From positions 7,815,985 to 7,879,984 of the forward strand of contig OY754990.1 in assembly GCA_963576475.1 (NCBI GenBank): DNA of 64,000 bases, read 5' to 3'. This document shows, piece by piece, positions 55,801 to 62,810 of this stretch. Position 1 is the stretch's first letter; each line of letters begins with the position of its first letter. Made by a program: the position numbers and the translations under genes. The stretch is from Molanna angustata. Taxonomy: Eukaryota; Arthropoda; Insecta; Trichoptera; Molannidae. Under the pieces are notes generated by a model that was not told the DNA's origin, did not search any database, and saw only the letters and a program-made list of their open reading frames with translations.

Positions 55801-58224
55801 ATGACAAGTTACAGGATATCATATTTTTTGTGACAAATTATAGTTAACACAGATAAAATCGAAATCGACATTATCCAGAAAAACTAAAGAAGAGAAGAGA
55901 AAAACTTACACAATACAAACGAATACAATATACAATTAAATAAAAAAAATGAGGCCACCCTTTTCAAAGTTTTTTTCGCGTTTAAATTAAGAATACCTAT
56001 GCGAAATTAAAGAAAACTGAAATCGATATAATGTAGATATAAATAACGCCTGACATTATGCAACATGTATAGCAGTCACAATTCAAGTTCACAAATACAA
56101 ATTTGTTTTATTTTATCAAAATATCAAACGATTCAAGCTGGAAACAGTTTTAAGGGCAGACATGTGAAATTTAATTAAAGGGTGTAAAAATATCAGATAG
56201 TACATACATAATACAAACGAATAAAACAAAAGGTGTAAAAATATCAGATAGTACATACATAATACAAACGAATAAAACAAAAGGTGTAAAAATATCAGAT
56301 AGTACATACATAATACAAACGAATAAAACAAAAGGTGTAAAAATATCAGATAGTACATACATAATACAAACGAATAAAACAAAAGGTGTAAAAATATCAG
56401 ATAGTACATACATAATACAAACGAATAAAACAAAAGGTGTAAAAATATCAGATAGTACATACATAATACAAACGAATAAAACAAAAGGTGTAAAAATATC
56501 AGATAGTACATACATAATACAAACGAATAAAACAAAAGGTGTAAAAATATCAGATAGTACATACATAATACAAACGAATAAAACAAAAGGTGTAAAAATA
56601 TCAGATAGTACATACATAATACAAACGAATAAAACAAAAGGTGTAAAAATATCAGATAGTACATACATAATACAAACGAATAAAACAAAAGGTGTAAAAA
56701 TATCAGATAGTACATACATAATACAAAAGAATAAAACAAAAGGTGTAAAAATATCAGATAGTACATACATAATACAAACGAATAAAACAAAAGGTGTAAA
56801 AATATCAGATAGTACATACATAATACAAAAGAATAAAACAAAAGGTGTAAAAATATCAGATAGTACATACATAATACAAACGAATAAAACAAAAGGTGTA
56901 AAAATATCGGATAGTACATACATAATACAAACGAATAAAACAAAAGGTGTAAAAATATCAGATAGTACATACATAATACAAACGAATAAAACAAAAGGTG
57001 TAAAAATATCAGATAGTACATACATAATACAAAAGAATAAAACAAAAGGTGTAAAAATATCAGATAGTACATACATAATACAAACGAATAAAACAAAAGG
57101 TGTAAAAATATCAGATAGTACATACATAATACAAACGAATAAAACAAAAGGTGTAAAAATATCAGATAGTACATACATAATACAAAAGAATAAAACAAAA
57201 GGTGTAAAAATATCAGATAGTACATACATAATACAAACGAATAAAACAAAAGGTGTAAAAATATCAGATAGTACATACATAATACAAACGAATAAAACAA
57301 AAGGTGTAAAAATATCAGATAGTACATACATAATACAAACGAATAAAACAAAAGGTGTAAAAATATCAGATAGTACATACATAATACAAACGAATAAAAC
57401 AAAAGGTGTAAAAATATCAGATAGTACATACATAATACAAAAGAATAAAACAAAAGGTGTAAAAATATCAGATAGTACATACATAATACAAAAGAATAAA
57501 ACAAAAGGTGTAAAAATATCAGATAGTACATACATAATACAAACGAATAAAACAAAAGGTGTAAAAATATCAGATAGTACATACATAATACAAACGAATA
57601 AAACAAAAGGTGTAAAAATATCAGATAGTACATACATAATACAAACGAATAAAACAAAAGGTGTAAAAATATCAGATAGTACATACATAATACAAACGAA
57701 TAAAACAAAAGGTGTAAAAATATCAGATAGTACATACATAATACAAACGAATAAAACAAAAGGTGTAAAAATATCAGATAGTACATACATAATACAAAAG
57801 AATAAAACAAAAGGTGTAAAAATATCAGATAGTACATACATAATACAAACGAATAAAACAAAAGGTGTAAAAATATCAGATAGTACATACATAATACAAA
57901 CGAATAAAACAAAAGGTGTAAAAATATCAGATAGTACATACATAATACAAACGAATAAAACAAAAGGTGTAAAAATATCAGATAGTACATACATAATACA
58001 AAAGAATAAAACAAAAGGTGTAAAAATATCAGATAGTACATACATAATACAAAAGAATAAAACAAAAGGTGTAAAAATATCAGAGACTATAAACATAACA
58101 CAAATGAATACAATAAAAAAGCTAAAGTTTTCATACCTAGTCTTACTTCAGCGCCTTCTGGTATTCTTCCATTAGATGCAGCACCAGACAGAACCTTCAC
58201 TGAGACAACTGGTGCATATTTCAC
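34740..58224 (-). CDS. kirre/rst: Irre-type Ig receptor (Roughest/Kirre, NEPH family), 5'-partial gene
   Basis: A single-pass adhesion receptor used in myoblast founder recognition, eye patterning, axon choice and nephrocyte slit diaphragms. Thirteen exons, 58224-58137 down to 34870-34740, keep frame throughout: 622 codons plus TAA. Visible: Ig3 (residues about 1-93; [27 protein letters not shown]), Ig4 (about 94-179; [28 protein letters not shown]), Ig5 (about 180-278; [29 protein letters not shown]), TM helix (about 282-308), then an approximately 310-residue tail rich in Tyr motifs and with PPPY. Signal peptide, Ig1 and Ig2 are missing and must lie beyond base 64000. These blocks match Drosophila Roughest and Kirre; I cannot choose between the paralogues. 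The tail ends SSNN rather than a PDZ-binding THV. Introns are packed with private minisatellites. Confidence 0.93.
35040..35530. repeat. Degenerate tandem repeat in kirre/rst intron L-M
   Basis: Repeated units like attgtgaataaattantggtgaa, roughly 30-60 bp apart and strongly diverged. They fill the intron up to exon L. Confidence 0.6.
35537..35632 (-). CDS. kirre/rst: kirre/rst exon L, cytoplasmic
   Basis: Encodes [20 protein letters not shown] then [16 protein letters not shown] is a candidate WW-domain ligand. Confidence 0.88.
36236..36430 (+). pseudogene. LINE C-terminal scrap, copy 1
   Basis: Reads [20 protein letters not shown] then [18 protein letters not shown]. The NRLPPDIR block is typical of the extreme C-terminus of CR1/Jockey-type ORFs. 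A second copy is at 39755-39935. Confidence 0.55.
36445..36710 (-). CDS. kirre/rst: kirre/rst exon K, cytoplasmic
   Basis: Encodes [20 protein letters not shown] ... [20 protein letters not shown] ... [20 protein letters not shown]. It is strikingly GC-rich compared with its surroundings. A LINE scrap begins 16 bp past its donor. Confidence 0.88.
36803..37085. mobile_element. Interspersed repeat D, copy in kirre/rst intron J-K
   Basis: Nearly full copy, inverse to 75-385. It begins attcattcattcataccatc and contains ggcatatcccacaatgtggg, then cattcagaatgggtggtgaa and ggcttagaatagtgcttcca. Confidence 0.75.
37334..37461 (-). CDS. kirre/rst: kirre/rst exon J, cytoplasmic
   Basis: Encodes [20 protein letters not shown] then [20 protein letters not shown]. 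Several Tyr and Ser/Pro sites could be signalling targets. Ends phase 2 at gtaagt. Confidence 0.88.
38083..38530. repeat. 94-bp tandem repeat in kirre/rst intron I-J
   Basis: Starts of acttggcc at 38083, 38177, 38271, 38355 (acttagcc) and 38449, so the period is 94 with one 84-bp unit. The unit includes aaaatcacgcgagattgaat and tagaccaaaaatagatc. It stops about 90 bp from exon I. Confidence 0.85.
38620..38766 (-). CDS. kirre/rst: kirre/rst exon I, cytoplasmic
   Basis: Encodes [20 protein letters not shown] ... [20 protein letters not shown]: tyrosine-rich tail with the GLPLAGPV block conserved in Roughest. Confidence 0.9.
39040..39220 (+). mobile_element. LINE 3'-end fragment with (GAA)n tail
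   Basis: Reads [20 protein letters not shown] then [14 protein letters not shown], a G-RP-RW tail, and ends (AGA)n. 5'-truncated; in kirre/rst intron H-I. Confidence 0.65.
39322..39587 (-). CDS. kirre/rst: kirre/rst exon H, transmembrane exon
   Basis: Encodes a hydrophobic helix ([20 protein letters not shown]...) followed by a basic stop-transfer cluster (RRTRRRR). Then [11 protein letters not shown] resembles the PADVI-type juxtamembrane motif of the family, followed by a [10 protein letters not shown] segment. Donor gtaagt, phase 0. Confidence 0.93.
39755..39935 (+). pseudogene. LINE C-terminal scrap, copy 2
   Basis: Shares attgcctccagatatccgca and gcactttctc with 36236-36430. More decayed. 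Confidence 0.55.
40525..40675 (-). CDS. kirre/rst: kirre/rst exon G
   Basis: Encodes [20 protein letters not shown] then [20 protein letters not shown]: second half of Ig5, including the Y-x-C strand. Phase 1 at the end. Confidence 0.94.
40850..41330. repeat. Tandem repeat in kirre/rst intron F-G
   Basis: Units of roughly 55-60 bp with core atggatgaagcgagaatgcc followed by cgaaaagattctcaatgcta and agttacaata. Units near the centre are most alike; the edges are diverged. Confidence 0.8.
41361..41506 (-). CDS. kirre/rst: kirre/rst exon F
   Basis: Encodes [20 protein letters not shown] then [20 protein letters not shown] and REINTHNNQ: first half of Ig5. Confidence 0.94.
41690..42265. repeat. 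Degenerate short tandem repeat in kirre/rst intron E-F
   Basis: About 18 units of roughly 28-34 bp with core aatttacgagtgacaatcac followed by acatcgtat. It runs right up to exon E. Confidence 0.8.
42271..42394 (-). CDS. kirre/rst: kirre/rst exon E
   Basis: Encodes [20 protein letters not shown] then [20 protein letters not shown]: second half of Ig4. Acceptor tttgttacag; phase 1 at the end. Confidence 0.94.
42886..44355. mobile_element. Repeat-expanded interspersed element
   Basis: The left end is actagtgaacccccggcaaa then cttcgtattgcc and the right end is gtttcattgcaat(t/c)ggatgaacgg followed by acatacaaacattcaaattt and ataatatagat. These ends resemble a common insect interspersed repeat. 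The interior has an 18-bp minisatellite and about six 100-150-bp modules, each with (GAA)n and aggtaaaatgac. Confidence 0.55.
42955..43405. repeat. 18-bp minisatellite
   Basis: About 20 copies of cctcccgtcccttcagtg. Because 18 is divisible by 3 the array is open in several frames (for example a VPPVPS repeat on plus and KGREAL on minus). No start context or splice site suggests real coding. Confidence 0.9.
44400..44660 (+). pseudogene. LINE C-terminal fragment
   Basis: Reads [20 protein letters not shown] then WKVAAS, related to the minus-strand fragment at 45907-46323 ([20 protein letters not shown]). Confidence 0.55.
45229..45670 (-). mobile_element. RTE-type LINE, 5'-truncated copy (nested)
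   Basis: The reverse complement closely matches 12300-12729: ...[33 protein letters not shown] tail, (GAA)n at 45229-45246. It interrupts the older LINE between its GHC and NGHLY codons. Confidence 0.85.
45907..46323 (-). mobile_element. LINE 5'-truncated copy (nested) with 33-bp target duplication
   Basis: The minus strand encodes [53 protein letters not shown] and AKARFGL, then (GAA)n. The flanks 45874-45906 and 46324-46356 are a 33-bp direct repeat with one mismatch (agcaaaattt...). Confidence 0.85.
46451..46855. other. Spacer in kirre/rst intron D-E
   Basis: AT-rich, no exon, no recognised repeat. Confidence 0.3.
46856..47580 (+). pseudogene. RTE-type LINE, 5'-truncated and frameshifted
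   Basis: Almost the same as 11987-12715 but with a 2-bp deletion near 46954 and a 14-bp deletion near 47053 that break the ORF. Ends ggctgaagaa. The flanks gatactgtgag and gatgactgtaag may be an imperfect target duplication. Confidence 0.85.
47581..48001. other. Spacer in kirre/rst intron D-E
   Basis: Contains a poly-A-like tract (47785-47800) and actggatgaccgaaactagt. It may be another retroelement tail, but nothing can be assigned firmly. Confidence 0.3.
48002..48190. mobile_element. Hairpin MITE
   Basis: Arms of about 80 bp are nearly perfect reverse complements (tcaaattgaaaacgctgttc, gttatcgccaagcgct, ttgacgtttgttgt) around a small ttttttctac loop. Confidence 0.8.
48190..48745 (+). mobile_element. 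LINE 3' end with zinc-knuckle C-terminus
   Basis: The plus strand reads [20 protein letters not shown] then [18 protein letters not shown] (a C-x2-C-x8-H-x4-C knuckle) and ends at a stop about 48602, followed by 3'-UTR. It resembles the C-terminus of R1/I-type LINEs. The 3' part is repeated at 26815-27100. Confidence 0.75.
48760..49086. mobile_element. Harbinger-like MITE, short copy
   Basis: The ends are cgcgacgtcctacgtaggcg and its exact complement. TTA lies on both sides (48757-48759, 49087-49089). It is an internally deleted relative of 22940-23652 with the same gcggcgcggcgcg subterminal block. Confidence 0.85.
49479..49612 (-). CDS. kirre/rst: kirre/rst exon D
   Basis: Encodes [20 protein letters not shown] then [20 protein letters not shown]: first half of Ig4. 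Donor gtgagt, phase 0. Confidence 0.93.
49630..50340. repeat. Tandem repeat in kirre/rst intron C-D
   Basis: Units of about 54 bp: caaccgttattggaaagcat followed by aagatagttataaaactatg and attaaagaaaatt. About 10 units, the central ones near the same and the edges decayed. It fills almost the whole intron. Confidence 0.85.
50381..50483 (-). CDS. kirre/rst: kirre/rst exon C
   Basis: Encodes [20 protein letters not shown] then [14 protein letters not shown]: second Cys of Ig3. The consensus donor gtaagt at 50380 was chosen over gtgtaa 2 bp earlier because only the former makes the TYGP junction in frame. Confidence 0.93.
50517..50760 (-). mobile_element. LINE family X fragment
   Basis: The minus strand reads [13 protein letters not shown] then [20 protein letters not shown] and [10 protein letters not shown]. 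Same family as 9350-12772. Confidence 0.75.
50761..51229. other. Intronic spacer
   Basis: Contains a 61-codon plus-strand ORF (50939-51124) with no recognisable domain. I would not call it a gene. Confidence 0.3.
51230..51868 (+). mobile_element. GC-rich retroelement-like tail ending in poly-A
   Basis: Unlike its surroundings this block is GC-rich. It has an AT-rich middle, then tcgaccgggggtaaacccgg and a strong hairpin (tgagacccacacatcaac with gttgatgtgtgggtctca, 51817-51857) followed directly by A9. It looks like a LINE or SINE 3' end. No coding region was identified. Confidence 0.5.
51936..53505. mobile_element. TIR DNA transposon derivative, 1.57 kb
   Basis: About 28-bp imperfect inverted ends: taaaggcccccattcacgat and, complemented, taaagcagcccgttcacgat, both continuing to gtgccat. 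The subterminal region has repeated gcgcggcac-like and cgtgagtgtgaa blocks. There is no transposase ORF. A (TG)n tract lies at 52425-52490 and a piece shared with 12955-13040 (cgacagttggatctcatgtg). Confidence 0.6.
52425..52490 (+). repeat. (TG)n microsatellite
   Basis: Interrupted TG dinucleotide run inside the TIR element. Confidence 0.9.
53840..54800. repeat. Tandem repeat of about 36-40 bp in kirre/rst intron B-C
   Basis: Units like aataattgggtaatttcacg followed by ataaaaagttgcattt. About 18 units, split at 54308-54582 by a SINE. Confidence 0.85.
54308..54582 (+). mobile_element. SINE-C, tRNA-derived, with target duplication
   Basis: Box A-like tagcccagcggtaatgtcg and box B ggttcgaatcc, body to gctaagggggaaag, then A10. 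The 14-bp duplication aatgattgggttta lies at 54294-54307 and 54583-54596. The host array contains similar words, so duplication length is slightly uncertain. Confidence 0.85.
54815..55120 (-). mobile_element. LINE 3' end, second copy
   Basis: Reverse complement of the 3' part of 44880-46450: catcctaatgattgggtgg, ttcttcgccttaatg, and a decayed gtgtttgtgaagaggaaatc knuckle region. It ends only about 25 bp from exon B. Confidence 0.7.
55144..55232 (-). CDS. kirre/rst: kirre/rst exon B
   Basis: Encodes [20 protein letters not shown] then [10 protein letters not shown]: first Cys and core Trp of Ig3. Donor atg|gtacgt, phase 0. Confidence 0.92.
55370..55860. repeat. Degenerate tandem repeat in kirre/rst intron A-B
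   Basis: Recurring ttttgtgacaagttatagga then atatcacaa, units about 30-45 bp, highly diverged. Confidence 0.75.
56176..58085. repeat. 51-bp satellite, about 37 copies
   Basis: The unit is ggtgtaaaaatatcagatag then tacatacataatacaaacga and ataaaacaaaa. Copies are almost the same; the main variant is aaaAga for aaaCga, scattered among the units, plus one cggatag. The minus strand is open in two frames for about 640 codons because 51 is 3 x 17. No promoter, splice or composition sign supports coding. It ends 50 bp from exon A. Confidence 0.95.
58137..58224 (-). CDS. kirre/rst: kirre/rst exon A (first visible)
   Basis: Encodes [20 protein letters not shown] then IPEGAEVRL, the start of Ig3. Acceptor ttgattcacag, phase 0; donor ctag|gtatga, phase 1. 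Confidence 0.9.
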
Positions 58225-58310
58225 CTGTGAATCAAAGAAACCATTATTTAATTATGTTTAAAAAAATGTCCAATAATAAGGATAGAGAATCTAGAATGGA
58301 TGGCAGTTGA

Positions 58311-58495
58311 GTGTATAAATTAAATTGTAAAGACTGTGATGACATTTATGTGGGTCAGACTGGACGGTCTATCAAACAGCGTTTCCTTGAGCATCACAGA
58401 GCATTTAGGGAACTGATATGGTTATTCGGAAATGGCTGACCACTGCATTGAACATAATCATTCATTTGGTTTGGCAAATGTAAAGGTTCAAGGCT
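58311..58495 (+). pseudogene. Penelope-like GIY-YIG endonuclease fragment
   Basis: Reads VYKLNCKDC then DDIYVGQTGRSIKQRFLEHH and, after a frameshift near 58418-58430, EMADHCIEHNHSFGLANVKV. The YVGQTGR-KxRxxEH pattern is the GIY-YIG nuclease of Penelope-like retroelements. Only this domain remains, cut by repeat E at about 58500. Confidence 0.7.
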
Positions 58496-58499
58496 ACGT

Positions 58500-58720
58500 T
58501 CACAATGAACGCTCAGTGCACTTAGTGACGCTCTAAACCGTTCATAATGACCGGAAACAGACGTTCGAAAGACACTCTGTGGCGTTTTGATTGAACGTCG
58601 AGTGTACGCACCAAACGCTCGGTAAAATTGCCGGGTGAAAAACGCTCTGACAGTTATTGTATCTGTAACTTCTATTTTATCTGTGGAATGATGACTTCTA
58701 TTTGGTTCTGTGATATCATT
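58500..58720 (-). mobile_element. Interspersed repeat E, partial copy
   Basis: Shares gtgtacgcaccaaacgctc, gggtgaaaaacgctctgaca and ttctattttatctgtgga with 13768-14210. Confidence 0.7.
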
Positions 58721-58729
58721 ATTTTTTTT

Positions 58730-58930
58730 AATCGGTTCTCCTCCATGCACTGGAGATGTACTAGCCATCTAAGGTGATACCTAAGTTTTTATGTAATTGG
58801 CTATACTATATATATTTCACACAGCAACCTTAGTTTCGCTTCTCATCTGGTCGTGTGTTGAGAATGTTCTTCGGGAATCGATTCTCCTCCATGCGCTGGA
58901 GATGTCCCAATCATCTAAGGTGATATTTTT
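58730..58930 (-). pseudogene. LINE scraps, locally duplicated
   Basis: tctcctccatgcrctggaga is repeated at about 58736 and 58883, each followed by catctaaggtgata. The minus strand of the second reads roughly LRWLGHLQRMEEN, a LINE C-terminal motif. Confidence 0.5.
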
Positions 58931-59574
58931 TTATGTAGGTACTTTACTATGTTGGGTTCATTAAAATGCGGCTTCAGTGGCACTTTATTATTAAAAAAAA
59001 TATATAAAAGTTATTAATATCGTTAGTAGGTCGGCAAATATTTGAAGCCCTTAGGTATTCACTTTTTGTTTATGTAGACTTCGTAGAATTTATTTAATTT
59101 CAGGAATATTTCAAGGGTAGTAATCATGCAGTACAAAATAAACAATCCATCGAGAGATTCGCGTAATTTAAAATTAATTCCCTCCTAAAACATACCTAAC
59201 CCTTTAGTACATTTTAAACATACTCACTAAACTTTATAATCGATAAACTCTCGAGTATTTTAAACACTCGTGTAGTTTGTTACGAATACTTTCACATATC
59301 TTTGTGTTATTTTGTGCTCAGATATAAGTTTTATATTAAATTTTGACGCGCAACACTTAACTAAGTGTGACTGTAATTCAGGGAAAGATACAATGGAAGA
59401 TGACGACAAAGAGTTTCGTGGTTCCTGTATCTGAGACTGTGGTTCAGAGAAAGCTGCACTGAAACACTGTAAAGGGTCTGTATATAGAAGCATATTCCCG
59501 ATGTATCCCTTCCTTGCCATTGTCAAAGTATAAAAAGCAATGAGGTTATAAAGAATCAACAGTTTATATTTATC
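58931..59574. other. Spacer upstream of visible kirre/rst exon A
   Basis: AT-rich. A 99-codon minus-strand ORF (59260-59559) has no recognisable domain and no flanking splice pattern that fits the receptor. Confidence 0.3.
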
Positions 59575-59800
59575 GAATATTTTTATTATTGCATATGCGA
59601 AAACATTGGATTTTTTCCCTGTCGGGAGTCAAAAGTATTTTTTAACAGATTTTTAATTATCTCCCGATTCTCCTACAGTAAATATTCCAACTCTTCTATA
59701 TTGAGATAATTAAAAATCTGTTAAAAAATACCTTTGACTCCCGACAGGGAAAAAAATCCAATGTTTGCGCATATGCAATAATAAAAATATTCGATTACTT
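59575..59800. mobile_element. Inverted repeat around a SINE-B-like core
   Basis: The arms of about 100 bp are near-perfect complements (gcatatgcgaaaacattgga, ccctgtcgggagtcaaa, taacagatttttaatta). The loop has ccgattctcctacagtaaat, which matches the SINE-B tail at 60385-60500. Confidence 0.75.
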
Positions 59801-59849
59801 ACACATTGGTACAAGTAGGTAAATAAGACAAAAATGACCTTATAAGTCT

Positions 59850-60090
59850 GGCGCAATTCAAATTTCGAGCTCAATTCATAGAGCTCAAAATTTCAGAATA
59901 TATAGATAGGCCTACAAAACGTTTACACTCTTTTTTTTTCACGAATTTTTGTTTTAGGCAGGTGTTTTTGAATTTTGACTTTATTTTTCAATATCTCAAA
60001 AACCATATAAGCTAGAACTCTGCTAATTGGTATAAATATAGAATATTTTCTCAAAAAAATACAGATCTCAAAACATTATTTTCAGGGGTG
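59850..60090. mobile_element. Interspersed repeat shared with 52500-52740
   Basis: Common words in order: aaatttcagaatatata, aggcctacaaaac, gaatttttgttt, ccatataagctagaactctg against ccataaaagctagaacgctg, and attggtataaa. No ORF. Confidence 0.6.
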
Positions 60091-60384
60091 ACTTCTATGC
60101 GAAAAATGCATTTATCACCTCAGGTATAAGAATTGTTGCTCTCATTATTTACAAAAAACCAATTCTCTCAATAGATGGCGTTACAACAAAAATAAATAAA
60201 AAATAATAAGAATGTTGTTCATAATTTTACACATAGATGGCTGTAGTAAAAATATTTCCTTATTTTCAAGCGAAAAGAATTTCAGTATTACAATATATAG
60301 AACTTTCAAAATTGAATTGATAGGGATCTCATTAAAAAGGCATAATTGGTGAACGTTGCGCAAGCGCATAAAGTGATCACGTAA

Positions 60385-60500
60385 ACCAGCCGATGACAGG
60401 TCGTAAGCCCTGTAGGTGCCTTGATTTCCCGGTTCTCCTACAGTAAATATTCCAACTTCGTCTCTATTGAGATAATTAAAAATCTGTTTATATTAAATTA
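60385..60500 (+). mobile_element. SINE-B tail fragment
   Basis: gtaagccctgtaggtgcctt then gatttcccggttctcc and cgtctctattgagataatt. Confidence 0.65.
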
Positions 60501-60689
60501 CAAGTAATTTTTTAAACCTTTTTAAGACTCTTTTTAGGGTCGAAGTACAAGAGTTATTTAAGAAGATTCAGGTTGGTTGGAAGAAATTGCCTAATGGCAA
60601 TAAGCCCGCCAGTGTACAATTATATTTGTTTATATTATGTACAAGAAGATGTATAAATAAATAAATAAATAGATTTTTTTATGTGAATG

Positions 60690-60800
60690 AACGAGACTTT
60701 AGTGCTTGCTTTTATGAGGTAATGCACACCCGCATACACGTGTCGCTGGTAACCCCACATTGTGGGATATGCCTTGGTAGTACGAATGAATGAATTAATA
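60690..60800 (-). mobile_element. Interspersed repeat D, fragment
   Basis: aatgcacacccgcatacacg, taaccccacattgtgggata and gaatgaatgaatta, as in 75-385. Confidence 0.7.
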
Positions 60801-61203
60801 ATGTTTTGTTTTTAGGTAGGTTTTGGGCACCTGTTTAATTAACAAGCCAACATGTAAATTGCGCTCGTATGGAAGGAATGGGTCTAGTAGGTATGTAAAT
60901 GTAGAATGTATGGCGTGGTCAGCCAATAGCCGCATGGAGAATGTATGTGTATGGCCGCGTCCAAAATGTGTAATAATTCAGCCAAATGTCCGGACGGATA
61001 AAATACACCGATAGAATAAATGACAAACGAAGTGTTGGGATATATTTAAAAAGAAAATTCATACAAAAAATATACTTATGTCTAGTGATGAGTAAAAGTC
61101 TTGCAGTCTTGGTATTCCGAGACTTGCAAACCAAGATCAAGACCGCAAGTGCCGCTGCAAGAACAAGACCAGATGGTGCAAGACCAAAACTTTCATTCGC
61201 ACG

Positions 61204-62090
61204 CATTGCAAATAAAAGAAAATTCTCATCTTCTCGCTGTGCGGACTTTGCTTTAATTTATCGAAATAAACAAAAGAAAACTCTCATCTTCTCGCTGTGC
61301 GGACTTTGCTTTAATTTATCGAAATAAACAAAAGAAAACTCTCATCTTCTCGCTGCGCGGACTTTGCTTTAATTTATCGATATAAACAAAAGAAAACTCT
61401 CATCTTCTTGCTGCGCGGACTTTGCTTTAATTTATCGAAATAAACAAAAGAAAACTCTCATCTTCTCGCTGCGCGGACTTTGCTTTAATTTATCGATATA
61501 AACAAAAGAAAACTCTCATCTTCTTGCTGCGCGGACTTTGCTTTAATTTATCGAAATAAACAAAAGAAAACTCTCATCTTCTCGCTGCGCGGACTTTGCT
61601 TTAATTTATCGATATAAACAAAAGAAAACTCTCATCTTCTTGCTGCGCGGACTTTGCTTTAATTTATCGAAATAAACAAAAGAAAACTCTCATCTTCTCG
61701 CTGCGCGGACTTTGCTTTAATTTATCGATATAAACAAAAGAAAACTCTCATCTTCTTGCTGCGCGGACTTTGCTTTAATTTATCGAAATAAACAAAAGAA
61801 AACTCTCATCTTCTCGCTGCGCGGACTTTGCTTTAATTTATCGATATAAACAAAAGAAAACTCTCATCTTCTCGCTGCGCGGACTTTGCTTTAATTTATC
61901 GATATAAACAAAAGAAAACTCTCATCTTCTTGCTGCGCGGACTTTGCTTTAATTTATCGAAATAAACAAAAGAAAACTCTCATCTTCTTGCTGCGCGGAC
62001 TTTGCTTTAATTTATCGAAATAAACAAAAGAAAACTCTCATCTTCTCGCTGCGCGGACTTTGCTTTAATTTATCGAAATAAACAAAAGAA
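61204..62090. repeat. 58-bp satellite with dimeric higher-order pattern
   Basis: About 15 units with aaacaaaagaaaactctcat then cttctcgctgcgcggacttt and gctttaatttatcg. Two unit types alternate (cgaaata with ttctcg, cgatata with ttcttg) over most of the array, giving a 116-bp dimer. The order breaks near 61850-62040. Confidence 0.92.
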
Positions 62091-62810
62091 ACCTGGCGTT
62101 TCAAAAAAATATCTTTGGTATTTCATAGATGGCGATAGTGTTTTTACAGTTTATTTTCAAACGATAAGAATTTCATAATTAAAATATATAGAACTTTCAA
62201 ACATGGGTTAAATAGAGAAAAAAATAGGAATGCAATGTTAACATTGCGTAAGCGCATAAAGTGAACACACGAACGAGCCGAAGACAGATGGTAAGCCCTG
62301 AAGGTGCCTTGAATCCTTGGTTCTCCTATAATGTTTCGTTTTCTCTATTGAGATGTAAAAATATGTAAAATATTATTTATTTGTATTCAAAATATGTATT
62401 TCATACTATGAATTTCCATTAGTCGACTGTCGTGATACGTTTCTGGCGCTTTTAATTGTTCAGTATTTGGTATGGAACATGCAAACACTTTTACACGTGA
62501 CGTATTTCATAATGTTTTATACGTTAGTGGTGAAACGTACTGACATCTAGCGGCCAAATCGCTAATGAACGCCAACAATACGAATAATTATATTTTATTT
62601 CGGACAACAGTCGGCAGATGTCCGCTCGGTCAGGTTAATGCTGACTCAGTATTGTTACCAAATAATGCATAAAATATGATTTGAAACAGAAAACAGACAA
62701 ACGTATTATCTGGACATAATGAAAAGCAAAAATGATTCTAAAAAAGAATCGTATAAATTCCAATATTTTACAGATCATTTAGAGAATTGTAAAGAATAAT
62801 TAAAAATATG
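62091..62810. other. Spacer between two satellites
   Basis: A SINE-B tail scrap lies at 62285-62360 (gtaagccctgaaggtgcctt). Otherwise AT-rich, no exon seen. Confidence 0.4.

Noticed and set aside
56116..58096. Two about 640-codon minus-strand ORFs of a 17-residue hydrophobic repeat
   Set aside because: They are produced by a 51-bp satellite with no stop codon in those frames. No gene signals, and the array is intronic to the receptor gene.
59260..59559. 99-codon minus-strand ORF as an upstream receptor exon
   Set aside because: The sequence has no Ig-type Cys/Trp pattern and no splice sites in the needed phase.
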